Under the pieces are notes generated by a model, which worked only from the letters and a program-made list of their open reading frames with translations, was not told where the DNA came from and made no database searches. A stretch of 64,000 bases of DNA from Hansfordia pulvinata. Its lineage: Eukaryota; Ascomycota; Sordariomycetes; Xylariales. This document shows, one piece after another, positions 62,400 to 64,000 of this stretch; position 1 is the first letter of the stretch, and each line of letters begins with the position of its first letter. The stretch spans positions 1,860,001-1,924,000 of the forward strand of contig BJKQ01000001.1 of the NCBI GenBank assembly GCA_006538405.1. Reading direction: 5' to 3'. A program made the position numbers and the translations under genes.

Positions 62400-64000
62400 T
62401 AATTTAAAAAAGAAGTTTTAAGCCGCGGCGGCGCCGTAACCGTCTTAAGGCGATATTAAAAGGGACGGCGATAAGGATATTTAAATAATAAAAGTATATA
62501 AAATAAAGGCCTTAACGGCTTTTAAAAAAAGGTTTAAGTAACCGTAATAAAATAAAGTAAAAGCGAAAGGCCGGTAATAAGCGTTTTAAATCTTTTAAGC
62601 CGAGCTTAATATGTGTAAAGAAAAAAGCCTTTACTTTTATTATAAAAAAAATAAATATAAAGCGAATAAATATTCCTTTTTTCCGGTATAACGGCCTTTA
62701 ACGGTGATTCGCTTTATAATAACGCTTAATATAAAAGATAACTTATTATAAAACGATATTAACTTAAAAAACGGCTTACCTTTAAGTTAAGTCTTATTTA
62801 AAGGCTGCTTAACTTATACTTAAACTTAATTAACCCCTTTAAAGCGTTTAAGGCGTAAGAGTTTAAAGATATTTAAATATATATAAACACGGAACCTTTC
62901 TTTATACCGGTCCTTTTTAACTTTTTTATTACTTTAAACGTATAAGTCGATATAAGGTATAATTATTATAAAGTAATAAGCGAACGATACGCTTAATTTT
63001 TAAGCTTATAATAAATCGACTTATTTAAGCCTTAAGACTTATAATTAATTATAAGTAAAGTGAAGTCTTATAATATATAACGCTTAATATATATAATAAT
63101 TGATATTAATAAGTGGTTATTATTAATATACTTTTATATAATTTTAAGGTTAACTTAAAATATTATATTAAAGCTGCCTTTTATAAAGCGTCGCGGCGTG
63201 GTAATAAACGCGGGATAAAAAGAACTTAAGATTTAAGCGGTAAAGGGTTTATTAATTAAGGATTTTTAAATATAACGGTTAAAAGACGGCCCGGTCTTTA
63301 TAATAAGGGCACGCTTAATTAAGGAAATATATAATAAAAGAGTTATAAAGCCGTTAATAATTATTAACTTATAAGAAATTATAAACGTCCTTCGCTTTTA
63401 TATTATTAACCCGGTCTTACCCCCCTTTTTCCTTTTAAAGGTTAAAAACTTTTAAAGGCTATTTAATAAGTCCGTTAAGGATAAGCTACCGCCGTATTGA
63501 AAGCGTTTAAACCATTAAATCCGGTTACGGAAAAACGTTAAAAGGAATAACCTTAAGCTTTTATACGGCCCTTTTTATAATATATTATAAAAGTAACTTT
63601 TAAAATTATAATATTAATTAACGGAGTTAAAGGATAAAGGATAAATTTAAGTTAACTCTTTTTTAATTATAGCGCCGGTGTTACTTATTAAAAAGCCGAG
63701 TAATAAATAAAGGTTTTACGTCGATTACCGGGCCTTAAATAAAGTTATTAAGAAAAATAATTACTTATTATTACTTATTTTAAAGATATTATAATCCCTT
63801 TTAAAAGCGAAATAAGTGTCGAAGTTTAATATAAAAGCTGCTTTTTATCACTTATATATAAAGAAAAGTTAAAAACACTTAATTACGTTTAAAACTTGTT
63901 TCGGCCTTTTTAAATAATTAATATACCCTTTTAAATTAATAAGCGCTTCCGCTTTGTTTTAACGTTATATTAATACGGTATTAAGTAACACTTTAAGTAT
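62400..64000 (+). mobile_element. RIP-inactivated Ty3/gypsy LTR retrotransposon, gag end and pol start, cut by the window edge
   Basis: Reading the + strand through its stops shows gag then pol order. At 62632-62673 the codon spacing is exactly that of a CX2CX4HX4C gag zinc knuckle, but the three Cys positions and the His position all read Tyr (TAC/TAT), the changes expected from TGC/TGT and CAC/CAT after RIP-type transitions. From about 63478, in another frame, come KDKLPPY, a YGPFYN-like block, LTELKDKG, IAPVLLIKKPS and VDYRALN (about 63720-63741), the order seen at the start of gypsy reverse transcriptase. RNase H, integrase and the 3' LTR would lie beyond 64000. The 5' LTR was not found. 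The element is non-functional here. Confidence 0.85.

Larger units (their letters stand above)
58880..64000. repeat. AT-rich, RIP-degraded repeat block
   Basis: From about 58,880 to the right edge the sequence is built almost entirely of TAA/TTA/AAT/ATT words, with stops in every frame. Remaining G and C sit mainly in CG, GCC/GGC or CC/GG contexts, while CA and TG are scarce and TA is everywhere. That is the footprint expected when repeat-induced point mutation turns CpA into TpA on both strands. At least the right part is a Ty3/gypsy element (next entries). The left part (58,880 to about 61,900) is too decayed for me to assign. No intact gene is present. Confidence 0.85.

Overview
The window is nuclear DNA of a filamentous ascomycete, most likely a Sordariomycete. 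Genes have short GT..AG introns (about 50-110 bp) with CTAAC/CTGAC branch motifs, ATGs often follow CACC/CAACC contexts, and the proteins are fungal types (Hog1 MAP kinase, BRO1, Hsp30, DUF7707-like GPI protein, GH17 and GH53 enzymes). The right-hand 5.1 kb is an extremely AT-rich block with the signature of repeat-induced point mutation (RIP). I cannot name the species.

Layout, left to right: glycogen phosphorylase (+, 1114-4050, six exons); a 7.6 kb gene-free stretch; the osmostress MAP kinase HOG1 (+, 11632-13321, nine exons) converging on BRO1 (-, 17534-14252); an HpcH/HpaI-type aldolase (-, 21790-20685); the alternative clamp-loader subunit CTF18 (+, 24962-28125) converging on a FHIT-type diadenosine polyphosphate hydrolase (-, 29644-28577). 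From 31 to 45 kb come four cell-surface or secreted genes: a DUF7707-like GPI protein (-), a GH53 galactanase (+), a single-pass membrane protein with a Cys-rich ectodomain (+) and a GH17 beta-1,3-glucanase (+). Then follow an unrecognised, frame-broken gene (-, 47139-45841), the small heat-shock protein Hsp30 (-, 48973-48059) with heat-shock elements upstream, and an RRM+YTH (m6A reader-type) RNA-binding protein (-, 54131-52123). After about 4.7 kb without a gene, composition switches abruptly near 58,880 to RIP-degraded DNA, which contains the gag zinc knuckle and reverse transcriptase of a Ty3/gypsy element running off the right edge.

The genes do not form one pathway. They are housekeeping genes (storage carbon, stress signalling, ESCRT sorting, replication, nucleotide hydrolysis, proteostasis, RNA reading) with a loose run of wall or surface genes in the middle. 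Two sequence-wide signals stand out. First, four of the recognisable genes are broken by apparent single-base losses in G/C runs; restoring one base each time gives intact families of the expected length, so these look like sequence errors, not pseudogenes. Second, the intergenic DNA, but not the exons I read, is studded with palindromic or half-palindromic motifs of two families (TACTCGTA/TACGAGTA and TAGGTACC). I found no CRISPR array, rRNA or convincing tRNA, and no clear new multi-gene system.
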